Source: Synechococcus sp. 8F6 | GTDB taxonomy: Bacteria; Cyanobacteriota; Cyanobacteriia; PCC-6307; Cyanobiaceae | Reading direction: 5' to 3' | Length of the DNA: 64,000 nucleotides | Assembly (NCBI RefSeq): GCF_002252665.1 | Contig: NZ_NQKZ01000012.1 | Span: 1 to 64,000, forward strand | In this document: positions 54,656-63,566 of the stretch, piece after piece | Numbering within the stretch: the stretch's first letter is position 1 | Layout of the letters: every line of letters starts with the position of its first letter | Made by a program: the position numbers and the translations under genes | Notes under the pieces: generated by a model | Databases searched by the model: none | Told to the model about the DNA's origin: nothing | The model's input: the letters and a program-made list of their open reading frames with translations, nothing else

Positions 54656-55657
54656 ATGGAGCTCACCTACCGTCCCCGCCGTTTGCGCCGCACGCCGGCC
54701 CTGCGGGCGATGGTGCGGGAGCATCACCTCAGCGCGGCTGATTTCATTTACCCGCTCTTTGTGCACGAGGGTGCCACCAATGAGCCGATCGGGGCCATGC
54801 CCGGTGCGATGCGCTGGAGCCTCGAAGGTCTGGTGCAGGAAGTGGGCCGGGCCTGGGATCTCGGCATCCGCTGCGTCGTGCTGTTCCCCAAGGTGGCCGA
54901 TGGCCTCAAAACCGAGGACGGCGCCGAATGCTTCAACGAGGGTGGTCTGATCCCCCGTGCCATCCGCCGGCTCAAGCAGGAGCACCCCGGCATGGCGATC
55001 ATGACCGACGTCGCCCTCGACCCCTATTCCTGCGACGGCCATGACGGCATCGTCAGCGAAGAGGGGGTGGTGCTTAACGACGACACCGTGGCGATCCTCT
55101 GCAAACAGGCGGTAGCCCAGGCCCGAGCCGGTGCCGACCTGATCGGCCCCAGCGACATGATGGATGGCCGCGTTGGTGCCATCCGCGAAGCCCTCGATGA
55201 GGAGGGTTTCGAGCACGTGGGGATCATCAGCTACACGGCCAAATACGCCTCCGCCTACTACGGCCCCTTCCGCGAAGCCCTGGATTCGGCCCCCCGCGCG
55301 GCCGCCGGCAAGCCCATTCCCACCGACAAGAGCACCTATCAGATGGATCCGGCCAATGGCCGCGAGGCCATCCTCGAGGCCCAGCTCGATGAGAGCGAGG
55401 GGGCCGACATTCTGATGGTCAAGCCCGGCCTGGCCTATCTCGACATCATTCACCGGCTGCGAGGCGAATCGGAGCAGCCGATCGCCGCCTACAACGTCAG
55501 CGGTGAATACGCCATGGTGAAGGCTGCCGCCGAGAAGGGCTGGATCGACGAGCGGGCCGTGGTGCTGGAAACCCTGCTCTGCTTCAAGCGGGCCGGCGCT
55601 GATCTGATCCTTACGTATCACGCCTGTGATGCAGCCCAGTGGCTGCGCCAGGGCTGA
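54656..55657 (+). CDS. hemB: delta-aminolevulinic acid dehydratase (porphobilinogen synthase)
   Basis: Condenses two 5-aminolevulinate molecules to porphobilinogen, common to heme, chlorophyll and bilin synthesis. ATG 54656 gives 333 aa. Schiff-base lysines lie in SYTAKYASAYYGPFR and ADILMVKPGLAYLD. The metal region DVALDPYSCDGHDGIVS has Asp-type ligands, indicating the Mg-dependent plant/cyanobacterial form rather than the Zn form. It follows dnaJ by 25 nt and overlaps nothing. Confidence 0.97.
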   Translation: MELTYRPRRLRRTPALRAMVREHHLSAADFIYPLFVHEGATNEPIGAMPGAMRWSLEGLVQEVGRAWDLGIRCVVLFPKVADGLKTEDGAECFNEGGLIPRAIRRLKQEHPGMAIMTDVALDPYSCDGHDGIVSEEGVVLNDDTVAILCKQAVAQARAGADLIGPSDMMDGRVGAIREALDEEGFEHVGIISYTAKYASAYYGPFREALDSAPRAAAGKPIPTDKSTYQMDPANGREAILEAQLDESEGADILMVKPGLAYLDIIHRLRGESEQPIAAYNVSGEYAMVKAAAEKGWIDERAVVLETLLCFKRAGADLILTYHACDAAQWLRQG

Positions 55658-55671
55658 CCCACTTGACCCCC

Positions 55672-56070
55672 ATGACCCCTGCTCCCAGCCCTGCCGCCCA
55701 CACCCTTGGCCACGTGGCCTTGCGGGTGCAGGACATGGAGCGCGCCAAGGCCTTTTACCTAAGGCTGGGCCTGCAACTCACCTGGGATGCCCCCGACTGG
55801 GCCTACCTGGAGTGGCCCGGCGGCGGCCGCGGCATCGCTCTGCTGAGCCCGGAGTACAAGGCGGCAGGTCCCCACTTCGCCTTCCATTTCCGTGATCGGG
55901 CTGAGGTGGATGCGGTGCACGCCCAGCTGGTGGCTGCCGGCCAAGCCTGCGGCCCGGTGCACGACCACCGCGACGGCACTGCCAGCTTCTACCTGCAGGA
56001 TCCGGAAGGCAATTGGCTGGAGATGCTCTACGAGCCCCCCGGCGGTATCCCCTCCAACCTGGCCGGGTGA
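55672..56070 (+). CDS. VOC (glyoxalase-like) family protein
   Basis: A 132-aa single-domain vicinal-oxygen-chelate protein: HTLGHVALRVQDMERAKAFYLRLGL at the N-terminus, FAFHFRDRAEVDAVHAQL in the middle and FYLQDPEGNWLEMLYEP at the C-terminus, with the usual H and E metal ligands. The substrate is unknown. ATG 55672 is 14 nt after hemB; it overlaps mutS2 by 4 nt (GTGA). Confidence 0.88.
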   Translation: MTPAPSPAAHTLGHVALRVQDMERAKAFYLRLGLQLTWDAPDWAYLEWPGGGRGIALLSPEYKAAGPHFAFHFRDRAEVDAVHAQLVAAGQACGPVHDHRDGTASFYLQDPEGNWLEMLYEPPGGIPSNLAG

Positions 56071-58508
56071 CGACGTTCGCCGACCCCTCAGCTCCGATTC
56101 AACAGGACGCACTGGAGCTGCTGGAGTGGCCGCGGCTGGCGGAGCAGCTGGCCAGCTTTGCCAGCACGCCCCCCGGCCGGCGCGCCTGCTTGGAGCTGCC
56201 CCTGCCGGCTTCACTGGCCGCCAGCCGCAGCCTGCTGGCGGAAACCACCGAGCTGCTGGGGCTCGATGGCCTGCTGGAGGGGGGGCTGAGTTTCCAGGGC
56301 GTCGCCGACATCGCGCCGCTGGTGGCCCTCTGCGCCAAGGGCGGCACCGCGGCCGGCGAAGACCTGCTGGCCCTGGCCGGCACCCTGGCGGCGGCGCGCC
56401 GGCTGCGGCGGCAGATCGACGATTCAGAGCTGAGGCCGGAGTGCTCGGCCCTGGTGGCTGAGCTGCGCACCCTGCCGGAGCTGGAGCAGCGGCTGCATTT
56501 CTGCCTGGAGGAGGGCGGCCGGGTGGCCGATCGGGCCAGCCCGCCCCTGGAGGGGCTGCGCCGGCAGCTGCTTGGCGTGCGTTCGGAACGGCGGGAGCGG
56601 CTGCAGGAGCTGCTGCGCCGCTGGGGCTCGCTGCTGCAGGACACAGTGGTAGCCGAGCGCAATGGCCGGCCGGTGCTGGCGGTGAAGGCCGGTGCCGCCG
56701 GCCAGGTGCCGGGGCTGGTGCACGACAGTTCGGCGTCGGGGCAGACGGTGTTCATCGAGCCCCAGGCTGTGATTGCCCTGAGCAACCGCATCCGCGACCT
56801 GGAGGGGCGTGAGCGGGAGCTGGAACGGCAGGTGCTGATGGCCCTGAGCGCCCAGGTGGGGGAGGAGGCTGAGGCCCTAGCGGGGCTGCAACAGGTGCTG
56901 TTGCGACTGGACGCGGGTGTGGCCCGGGCCCGCTATGGCCAGTGGCTGGGGGCGGTGCGGCCCGAGCTGGCGGCCGAGCCGGAGGCCCCCTTTGAGCTGC
57001 GCGAGCTGCGCCACCCGCTGCTGCTCTGGCAGCACAAGCGGCAGGGCGGCCATCCGGTGGTGCCAGTGAGCCTGGTGGTGGCACCGGAGCTGCGGGTGGT
57101 GGCGATCACCGGCCCCAACACCGGTGGCAAGACCGTCACCCTGAAGAGCGTGGGGCTCGCGGCGCTGATGGCCCGCGCCGGGCTGTTTCTGCCCTGCAGC
57201 GGCACGCCAAGGCTGCCCTGGTGCGCCCAGGTGCTCGCTGACATCGGCGATGAGCAATCGCTGCAGCAAAACCTCTCCACCTTCAGCGGCCACATCCGCC
57301 GGATCGCCCGCATCCTCGATGCCCTGCCCGATGGTGCCGGTGCGGCGGCAACCCCATCCGGCGCGGCCCTGGTACTGCTCGATGAGGTGGGGGCCGGCAC
57401 CGATCCGCTGGAGGGCTCGGCCCTCGCCACGGCCTTGCTGAAGCATCTGGCCGATCGCGCCCGCCTGACGATCGCCACCACCCACTTCGGCGAGCTCAAA
57501 GCTCTCAAATACAACGATCCCCGTTTCGAGAACGCTTCGGTGGCCTTCGACGTGGAGACCCTCTCCCCCACCTACCGGTTGCAGTGGGGGATCCCGGGCC
57601 GCAGCAACGCTCTGGCTATCGCCCGCCGGTTGGGCCTGGGGGAGGCTGTGCTCGAGCTTGCCGCCGCCCAGCTGGAGCCCCTCGGCGAGGGCGAGGTGAA
57701 CCAGGTGATCGCGGGTCTGGAAGACCAGCGCCAGCGTCAGCAGGAGGCCGCTGAGGAGGCTGCTGCCCTGCTGGCCCGCACCGAGTTGCTGCATGAGGAG
57801 TTGCTGCTGCGTTGGCAGCAGCAAACCCAGCAGAGTGCCGAGCTGCAGGAGCAGCGGCGCCAGCAGTTGGAGCGCTCGATCCGCCAGGGGCAGAACGAGG
57901 TGAAACGGATCATCCGCCGTCTGCGCCAGGGCCACGATGCCAGCCGCGCTGAACTGGGTGAAACCGCCCGTCAGGCCGGCCAACGCCTCAAATCCCTGGA
58001 GCAGCAGCACCGCCCCGCCCCGGAGCGGCGGGAGCACCGCGGCTGGATGCCCGCCGTGGGCGATCGGGTGCGGGTGCTGTCGCTGGGCAAGGCTGGAGAG
58101 GTGCTGGCCCTGGCCGATGACGGTCGCGAACTCACCGTGCGCTGTGGGGTGATGCGGCTGACGCTGGAGCTGGCGGGTATTGAGGGCCTCCATGGCGAGA
58201 AACCCAGCCCGCCGGAGGTGCGGGTGCAGGTCAAGGGGCAGCGGGGGCTGGGCGGCCGTGGCCCCGACGTGCGCACCGAGGGCAACACGGTGGATGTGCG
58301 GGGCCTACGGGTGCACGAGGCCGAGGCGGCGGTGGAGGAGCGGCTGCGCGGCGCCAATGGGCCGGTGTGGGTGATCCACGGCATTGGCACCGGCAAGCTC
58401 AAACGCGGCCTGCGCCAGTGGCTCACCACCGTGCCCTATGTGGAACGGGTGAGCGATGCCGAGCAGGGCGACGGCGGCCCGGGCTGCAGCGTGATTTACG
58501 TGAAGTAG
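56067..58508 (+). CDS. mutS2: MutS2 endonuclease
   Basis: An 813-aa MutS-like ATPase that suppresses homologous recombination and splits collided ribosomes in studied bacteria. GTG 56067 overlaps the VOC gene stop. Core motifs are Walker A GPNTGGKT (from residue 349), the STFSGH signature and Walker B VLLDEVGAGTDPLEG, then THFGELKALKY. A coiled-coil middle follows, and a C-terminal Smr nuclease domain (NTVDVRGLRVHEAEAAVEERL; HGIGTGKLKRGLRQWL). Length and domains are complete. Confidence 0.96.
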   Translation: MTTFADPSAPIQQDALELLEWPRLAEQLASFASTPPGRRACLELPLPASLAASRSLLAETTELLGLDGLLEGGLSFQGVADIAPLVALCAKGGTAAGEDLLALAGTLAAARRLRRQIDDSELRPECSALVAELRTLPELEQRLHFCLEEGGRVADRASPPLEGLRRQLLGVRSERRERLQELLRRWGSLLQDTVVAERNGRPVLAVKAGAAGQVPGLVHDSSASGQTVFIEPQAVIALSNRIRDLEGRERELERQVLMALSAQVGEEAEALAGLQQVLLRLDAGVARARYGQWLGAVRPELAAEPEAPFELRELRHPLLLWQHKRQGGHPVVPVSLVVAPELRVVAITGPNTGGKTVTLKSVGLAALMARAGLFLPCSGTPRLPWCAQVLADIGDEQSLQQNLSTFSGHIRRIARILDALPDGAGAAATPSGAALVLLDEVGAGTDPLEGSALATALLKHLADRARLTIATTHFGELKALKYNDPRFENASVAFDVETLSPTYRLQWGIPGRSNALAIARRLGLGEAVLELAAAQLEPLGEGEVNQVIAGLEDQRQRQQEAAEEAAALLARTELLHEELLLRWQQQTQQSAELQEQRRQQLERSIRQGQNEVKRIIRRLRQGHDASRAELGETARQAGQRLKSLEQQHRPAPERREHRGWMPAVGDRVRVLSLGKAGEVLALADDGRELTVRCGVMRLTLELAGIEGLHGEKPSPPEVRVQVKGQRGLGGRGPDVRTEGNTVDVRGLRVHEAEAAVEERLRGANGPVWVIHGIGTGKLKRGLRQWLTTVPYVERVSDAEQGDGGPGCSVIYVK

Positions 58509-58514
58509 AGCCCT

Positions 58515-59741
58515 CTAGCCAAACGAGGGCAAGCGCGGCTCCGCGGTGGCGGGTTGGGCTATCAGGGGTAGGGCATCTCCGGCGGCATCGAACAGGCGCC
58601 AGCCACGGGGATCGACATCCAGGTGCAGCGTGGATCCGGGCGGCAGGTTGTCTTCGGGGCCGACCCGCACCTGCACCAGGTGATCACCCTCCTCGAGGCG
58701 GCAGGTGAGCAGCTGCTCGTTGCCGAGGGCTTCGCCATGGCTCACCTCGGCCCGCAGGTTGCGGTTGGTGGCGGGTGCCAGCCGGAAGTGCTCGGGCCGC
58801 AGTCCGCCGGTGAGCTCCTGCCCGGCCCGCGCGGCCAGGACCTCGGCCAGGGGGCCTTCCACCGCCAGCTTGCGGCTGCCCAGTTGCAGCTGGCCGGCGC
58901 CGATCGCCTCCACCGGCAGCAGGTTCATCGCGGGGCTACCGATGAACTGGGCCACGAACAGGTTGGCGGGCCATTGGTAGAGCTCCATCGGCGTGCCCAG
59001 CTGTTGCAGCCGACCGGCGTTGAGCACGGCAATTCGGTGTCCCATCGTCATCGCTTCCACCTGGTCGTGGGTCACGTAGAGGGTGGTGGTGCCCAGCCGC
59101 CGCTGCAGCTCAACGATCTGGGTGCGGGTGCCGGTGCGCAGCTTGGCGTCGAGGTTGCTGAGCGGCTCATCCATCAGGAACACCGCCGGCTGGCGGGCGA
59201 TGGCGCGGCCCAGGGCGACGCGCTGCTTCTGGCCCCCGGAAAGTTCCTTGGGCAGGCGATCGAGCAGGTGGTCGAGCTCCAGGGTCTCCGCCACCTCGGC
59301 GATGCGTTGGGCGATGCGCTCCTCCCGCCGGGAGCGCACCTGCAGGGGCCCGGGCAGCCGCCGGGAGGCCAGGTGCAGGCTGTCCTGCAGCTGCTGCAGG
59401 GCGGTGCGGTGGCGGCTGCGGCGCAGACCGAAGCCGATGTTGCCGCCCACCGTGAGATGGGGGTAGAGCGCGTAGCTCTGAAACACCATGGCCACGTCCC
59501 GCTGGGCTGGACGCAGCTGGCTGACGGGCCGGTTGCCGACGTAGATCTCGCCGTGGCTGGGCTGCTCTAGGCCCGCCAGCAGCCGCAGCAGGGTGCTCTT
59601 GCCACAGCCCGAAGGCCCTACCAGCACCAGAAATTCGCCGTCCTGGATCTGCAGATCCAGCTGCCGCAGCACCTCCACCGGATCGCTTCCCCTGCGGGGT
59701 GGGTAGGTCTTGCTGACCTGCTCGAAGCGAACCTCTGCCAA
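58515..59741 (-). CDS. sugar ABC transporter ATPase, MalK/UgpC type
   Basis: A 408-aa ATPase of the CUT1 sugar import class. Walker [10 protein letters not shown] (42-50), Q-loop [11 protein letters not shown], signature [14 protein letters not shown], Walker [12 protein letters not shown] and switch His [12 protein letters not shown] are complete; a C-terminal OB/TOBE regulatory domain follows ([26 protein letters not shown]). An insert of about 30 residues lies after [12 protein letters not shown]. In cyanobacteria such orphan ATPases often serve glucosylglycerol, sucrose or trehalose uptake (GgtA), but no permease is adjacent. Confidence 0.9.
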   Translation of the reverse strand: MAEVRFEQVSKTYPPRRGSDPVEVLRQLDLQIQDGEFLVLVGPSGCGKSTLLRLLAGLEQPSHGEIYVGNRPVSQLRPAQRDVAMVFQSYALYPHLTVGGNIGFGLRRSRHRTALQQLQDSLHLASRRLPGPLQVRSRREERIAQRIAEVAETLELDHLLDRLPKELSGGQKQRVALGRAIARQPAVFLMDEPLSNLDAKLRTGTRTQIVELQRRLGTTTLYVTHDQVEAMTMGHRIAVLNAGRLQQLGTPMELYQWPANLFVAQFIGSPAMNLLPVEAIGAGQLQLGSRKLAVEGPLAEVLAARAGQELTGGLRPEHFRLAPATNRNLRAEVSHGEALGNEQLLTCRLEEGDHLVQVRVGPEDNLPPGSTLHLDVDPRGWRLFDAAGDALPLIAQPATAEPRLPSFG

Positions 59742-59779
59742 AACGGCCCTTCAGACGGCGCGATCCTAGGTTTGCCCCA

Positions 59780-60790
59780 ATGCAATTCATTGATCAGGCC
59801 CGCATCGCGGTCAAGGCCGGCCGGGGCGGCGACGGAATCGTGGCCTTCCGCCGCGAAAAATATGTGCCGGCGGGCGGGCCTTCCGGCGGAGATGGCGGCC
59901 GCGGCGGCGACGTGCTGCTGGTGGCGGATGCCAACCTCCAGACCCTGCTGGATTTCAAGTACAAGCGACTGTTCGCGGCCATCGATGGCCGGCGGGGTGG
60001 CCCGAACCGTTGCACCGGCGCCAGCGGCGATCCCCTGGTGATCAAGGTGCCCTGCGGGACGGAGGTGCGCGACGCCCGCACAACCATCCTGCTCGGCGAC
60101 CTCACCGATCCCGGCGATGCCTTGTTGGTGGCGTTGGGCGGCCGCGGCGGCCTCGGCAATGCCCACTACCTCAGCAACCGCAACCGGGCGCCTGAGAAGT
60201 TCACCGAGGGCAAGGAGGGTGAGGAGTGGATGCTGCAGCTGGAACTCAAGCTGCTGGCGGAGGTGGGCATCATCGGCCTGCCCAACGCCGGCAAGAGCAC
60301 CTTGATTTCCGTGCTCTCGGCGGCCCGGCCCAAGATCGCCGACTATCCCTTCACCACCCTGGTGCCCAACCTGGGGGTGGTGCGCCGGCCCAGCGGTGAT
60401 GGCACCGTGTTTGCAGATATCCCTGGCCTGATCGCCGGAGCGGCCCAGGGTGCCGGCCTCGGCCACGACTTCCTGCGCCACATCGAGCGCACCCGGCTCC
60501 TGATCCATCTGATCGATGCCAGCGTCGACGACGTGTTGGCCGATGTTCAGGTGGTGGAGCGGGAGCTGACGGCCTACGGCCACGGCCTGGACCAACGGCC
60601 TCGGCTGGTGGTGCTCAACAAGATCGAGTTGCTCGACCCCGTTGCGCTGGAGGCTGAGCTCGAAGGTTTGCGCCAACACGTGCAGGCCCGTGGAGGTCCG
60701 CCCGTTCTGGCCATCTCAGCTGCGGCTTCGAAAAATTTGCCCGAGCTGCTGGCCGCGGTGTGGCAGCAGCTCGGGATTGCTCAGGTCTGA
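59780..60790 (+). CDS. obgE: GTPase ObgE
   Basis: Ribosome-associated GTPase with a role in 50S assembly and stress response. The 336-aa protein has the glycine-rich Obg fold ([34 protein letters not shown]), then G1 GLPNAGKST (from residue 166), G3 DIPGLI and G4 NKIE. The C-terminal Obg extension is short. Convergent with the CP12-like gene. Confidence 0.96.
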   Translation: MQFIDQARIAVKAGRGGDGIVAFRREKYVPAGGPSGGDGGRGGDVLLVADANLQTLLDFKYKRLFAAIDGRRGGPNRCTGASGDPLVIKVPCGTEVRDARTTILLGDLTDPGDALLVALGGRGGLGNAHYLSNRNRAPEKFTEGKEGEEWMLQLELKLLAEVGIIGLPNAGKSTLISVLSAARPKIADYPFTTLVPNLGVVRRPSGDGTVFADIPGLIAGAAQGAGLGHDFLRHIERTRLLIHLIDASVDDVLADVQVVERELTAYGHGLDQRPRLVVLNKIELLDPVALEAELEGLRQHVQARGGPPVLAISAAASKNLPELLAAVWQQLGIAQV

Positions 60791-60814
60791 TCGGTACCGA
60801 GGCCGAAGGGGTGC

Positions 60815-61033
60815 TCAGTCGTCGTACACGCGGCACTCAGGAGCGGAGGGGTTGAGGTCGCAGAAGACTTCCAGCGGCGTGGGGTCGTGGCTGTCTTCAG
60901 GGTGGTGCTCCTTGAACTCCTGGAGGCCCTGCAGCTCCTCTTCCAGGTGGCGCACTTTGCCCAGGTCGCCAGCGGCCCGGGCGGATTCGATCTCGCTCTG
61001 GTCCTTCTGGATGTGCTCGTCGATGCTTTTCAT
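60815..61033 (-). CDS. cp12: CP12-like Calvin-cycle regulator lacking the N-terminal cysteine pair
   Basis: A 72-aa intrinsically disordered protein. The C-terminal CP12 motif is intact: PLEVFCDLNPSAPECRVYDD with C58 and C67 spaced as in CP12. The canonical N-terminal cysteine pair and the AWDAVEELQAE core are absent; residues 1-50 are instead an acidic helical segment (SEIESARAAGDLGKVRHLEEELQGLQEF). CP12 normally binds GAPDH through the C-terminal disulfide and then PRK via the N-terminal one, so this form may bind GAPDH only or act redox-independently at PRK. Confidence 0.88.
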   Translation of the reverse strand: MKSIDEHIQKDQSEIESARAAGDLGKVRHLEEELQGLQEFKEHHPEDSHDPTPLEVFCDLNPSAPECRVYDD

Positions 61034-61172
61034 TCGGATACCGGCTGCCTAAGGCCGGAACTCACCCCGGCTCACCATACGGGCGCCGAACCACCTTGCG
61101 CCTTTCTGTTGCCTGCTGCGGATCTGCCCAGGCGTGGCTAGCAGCAGGAAAAGCGCATTGCGGGGGATCCCC

Positions 61173-61673
61173 ATGGCACGCATCAAGCAGCGGCGCGGTC
61201 GGCACTTCATGGATGAGAACGGGCGTCTGTTCTGGATCAACGGTCCTGAGGAGCACTGCTACCTCTCTGAGCAACGCCAGTGGCGGCGGAGCCTGAGCTT
61301 TGACGATGTGTTGGATTGGAAACAATGTGCGCCTAGTGGCCTGGTGAGTCAGCGCTTTCCCTCCCTGCAGGCCGTCTGTGAGGCCCATGAGCATGGCCTG
61401 ATCATCTGGTATCAGGATCTCTATCTGCGGCGCATGGGTGACCAAATGGCCGCCCACCGCGCGGCCGACGACTACAAGCCCACCGCCATGAAGGAGGCCG
61501 AAGCCCACGGCGCCCGGGTGCGTCGCCAGCCCTGGCTTCTGCCAGAACCAGCCGGCCCGGTCTGTGGCCTGACGCCGCGACAGCGCGGCGCCACTGAGGG
61601 CCCCCTGGAGATGGCCCATCCCCACCGCCGGCGCCGCTCGGCTGCGGCGATGGCAACGCCCTCACCCCGTTAG
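61173..61673 (+). CDS. conserved hypothetical protein
   Basis: A 166-aa protein of unknown function, divergent from the CP12-like gene. The N-terminus is basic (MARIKQRRGRHFMDENGRLFW) and the middle is regular (EHCYLSEQRQWRRSLSFDDVLDW, AVCEAHEHGLIIWYQDLYLRR), which looks like a true globular protein. ATG 61173 was preferred to 61134 because the tract before it is low-quality. Its 3' end overlaps that of the convergent ABC-F gene by 12 nt. Confidence 0.7.
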   Translation: MARIKQRRGRHFMDENGRLFWINGPEEHCYLSEQRQWRRSLSFDDVLDWKQCAPSGLVSQRFPSLQAVCEAHEHGLIIWYQDLYLRRMGDQMAAHRAADDYKPTAMKEAEAHGARVRRQPWLLPEPAGPVCGLTPRQRGATEGPLEMAHPHRRRRSAAAMATPSPR

Positions 61674-63566
61674 CTCGCTGAGGGCCAGCCAGCGCTCTTC
61701 GCCCGCGTGGATCCGCTCGCTCAGCTGGGCCAGGTCGTGGGTGAGCGCCTCCAGGGCGGTGTAGTCGCTGCCCCCGCTGGCCAGGGCCTGCTCCAGCGCG
61801 CGGCGCTGCTGCTCCCACTGCGGCAGGTTGGTCTCCAGGTCGGCCAATTCGCGGGTTTCCTTGAAGCTGCGGCGCCGTGGCTGGGTGCTCCCGGCCGGCG
61901 CGGTTTTTGGGGGTGGGCTTTGCGCCTGAGGTGCGGCGGACGCCTGGGATGGGGCCTGGCGAGCGGCGCTGGCCTCCAAGTAGGCGCTGTAGTTGCCCTC
62001 GAAGCGCTGCAGTTCGCCGTTCTCGAAGCAGAACAGCCGGTCCACAGTGCGATCGAGGAAGTAGCGGTCGTGGGAGACCACCACCACGCAGCCGCGGAAG
62101 TCTTCAAGGAAGTCTTCCAGCACGCTCAGAGTTTGCACATCGAGGTCGTTGGTGGGTTCGTCAAGCAGCAGCACGTTGGGCGCCTCGATCAGCAGCCGGC
62201 ACAGGTGCAGCCGCCGCCGCTCACCGCCGGAGAGCTTGCCGACCGGCTGGTGCTGCTGGGCCGGCGGGAACAGAAAGCGCTCCAGCAGCTGGGAGGCGCT
62301 CAGCTCTTCACCATCCACCGACACCCGGCTGGCAGCGGCCTGCACCACCTCCAGCACCTTCTGGTCGGGTTTGAGCAGCACGTCGCTGTGCTGGTCGAAG
62401 TAGGCCAGCTTCACGGTGGAGCCCAGCTCCAGGCTGCCGCTGCTGGGTTGGCGCCGCCCGGCGATCACCTCCAGCAGGCTCGACTTGCCCACGCCGTTGG
62501 GCCCGATGATGCCAATCCGGTCCTCCGGGCTGAAGTCGTAGCTGAAGGCTCGCAGCAGCGGCCGGGCTGCGGGGCCCTCACCGGCGCTCACCCCCAGCTC
62601 CTCGGCGGTGATCGCCCGCTTGCCGAGCCGCCGGCTGGTGGTGGCCAGGCTCACCTGGCCACGGCTCTGGCGCTGGGGAGCTTCCCGCATCGCCTCAATG
62701 CGCTGGATCCGCGCTTTCTGCTTGGTGCTGCGGGCCTTGGGGCCCTGCCGCAGCCAGGCCAGCTCTCGCCGCAGCGTGCCCTTGAACTTGGCGGCCGATG
62801 CCGCTTCTGATGCCTCCTCCTCGGCCTTGTGGGTGAGGTAGGTGGCGTAGTTGCCGGCGTAGCTGCGGGCCAGGCCCCGATCCACCTCCACGATGCGGCG
62901 GGTGACCCGATCCAGCACGTAGCGGTCGTGGGTCACCAGCACCAGGGCGCCCGGGAAGCGGTCGAGATAGCTCTGCAGCCACTCCACGCCGTTGGCGTCG
63001 AGGTGGTTGGTGGGCTCATCCAGCAGCAGCACGTCCGGCTCGGCCACCAAGGCGGCGGCCAGGGCCACCCGCTTGCGGTAGCCGCCGGAGAGGTCGCCCA
63101 CCTTGCGGTCGATGTCGGCGATGCCGAGCCGCTCCAGCACCTCGCGGCACTGCTGCTCCAGGCCCCAGGCGTTGAGCTGGTCCATGCGGCCGTGCAGGTC
63201 GCTCAGCCGGGCCAGGGCGGTGGCGTTGTCGGGGCTGTCGGCTACGGCCTGGCTGAGGGCTGTGTGTTGCCGCAACAGGGCCATCTTCTCGCCGCTGCCG
63301 GCAAACACCTGTTCCAGCAAGGTGTGCGCTGGGTCGAGTTTCGGCTCCTGGTCGACCAGCACCACCCGGGTGCGGGGGGCGCAGCGCCGCTGGCCGCTGC
63401 CCAGGGGCTCATGGCCGGCCAGCACCTTCAGCAGGGTGCTCTTGCCGGCGCCGTTGGGGCCGATCAGCCCCAGCCGCTCCCCCTCGCCGATATGCAGGGT
63501 GAGGCCCTCAAACAGGGTGCGGATGCCGAAATCCTTGCCGGCCTCCACCAGGCTGATCAGGCTCAA
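61662..63566 (-). CDS. ABC-F family ATP-binding protein (Uup-like)
   Basis: A 634-aa protein with two ABC ATPase domains and no membrane part. Walker A motifs are GPNGAGKST (36-44) and GPNGVGKSS (about 355); signatures are LSGGYRKRVALAAAL and LSGGERRRLHLCRLL; Walker B motifs are VLLLDEPTNHLD and VLLLDEPTNDLD. The C-terminal coiled coil (RRRSFKETRELADLETNLPQWEQQRRALE) is typical of the Uup branch. ABC-F proteins act on ribosomes. It starts at TTG 63566, overlapping the upstream gene's TGA as TTGA. Confidence 0.93.
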   Translation of the reverse strand: MSLISLVEAGKDFGIRTLFEGLTLHIGEGERLGLIGPNGAGKSTLLKVLAGHEPLGSGQRRCAPRTRVVLVDQEPKLDPAHTLLEQVFAGSGEKMALLRQHTALSQAVADSPDNATALARLSDLHGRMDQLNAWGLEQQCREVLERLGIADIDRKVGDLSGGYRKRVALAAALVAEPDVLLLDEPTNHLDANGVEWLQSYLDRFPGALVLVTHDRYVLDRVTRRIVEVDRGLARSYAGNYATYLTHKAEEEASEAASAAKFKGTLRRELAWLRQGPKARSTKQKARIQRIEAMREAPQRQSRGQVSLATTSRRLGKRAITAEELGVSAGEGPAARPLLRAFSYDFSPEDRIGIIGPNGVGKSSLLEVIAGRRQPSSGSLELGSTVKLAYFDQHSDVLLKPDQKVLEVVQAAASRVSVDGEELSASQLLERFLFPPAQQHQPVGKLSGGERRRLHLCRLLIEAPNVLLLDEPTNDLDVQTLSVLEDFLEDFRGCVVVVSHDRYFLDRTVDRLFCFENGELQRFEGNYSAYLEASAARQAPSQASAAPQAQSPPPKTAPAGSTQPRRRSFKETRELADLETNLPQWEQQRRALEQALASGGSDYTALEALTHDLAQLSERIHAGEERWLALSELTG

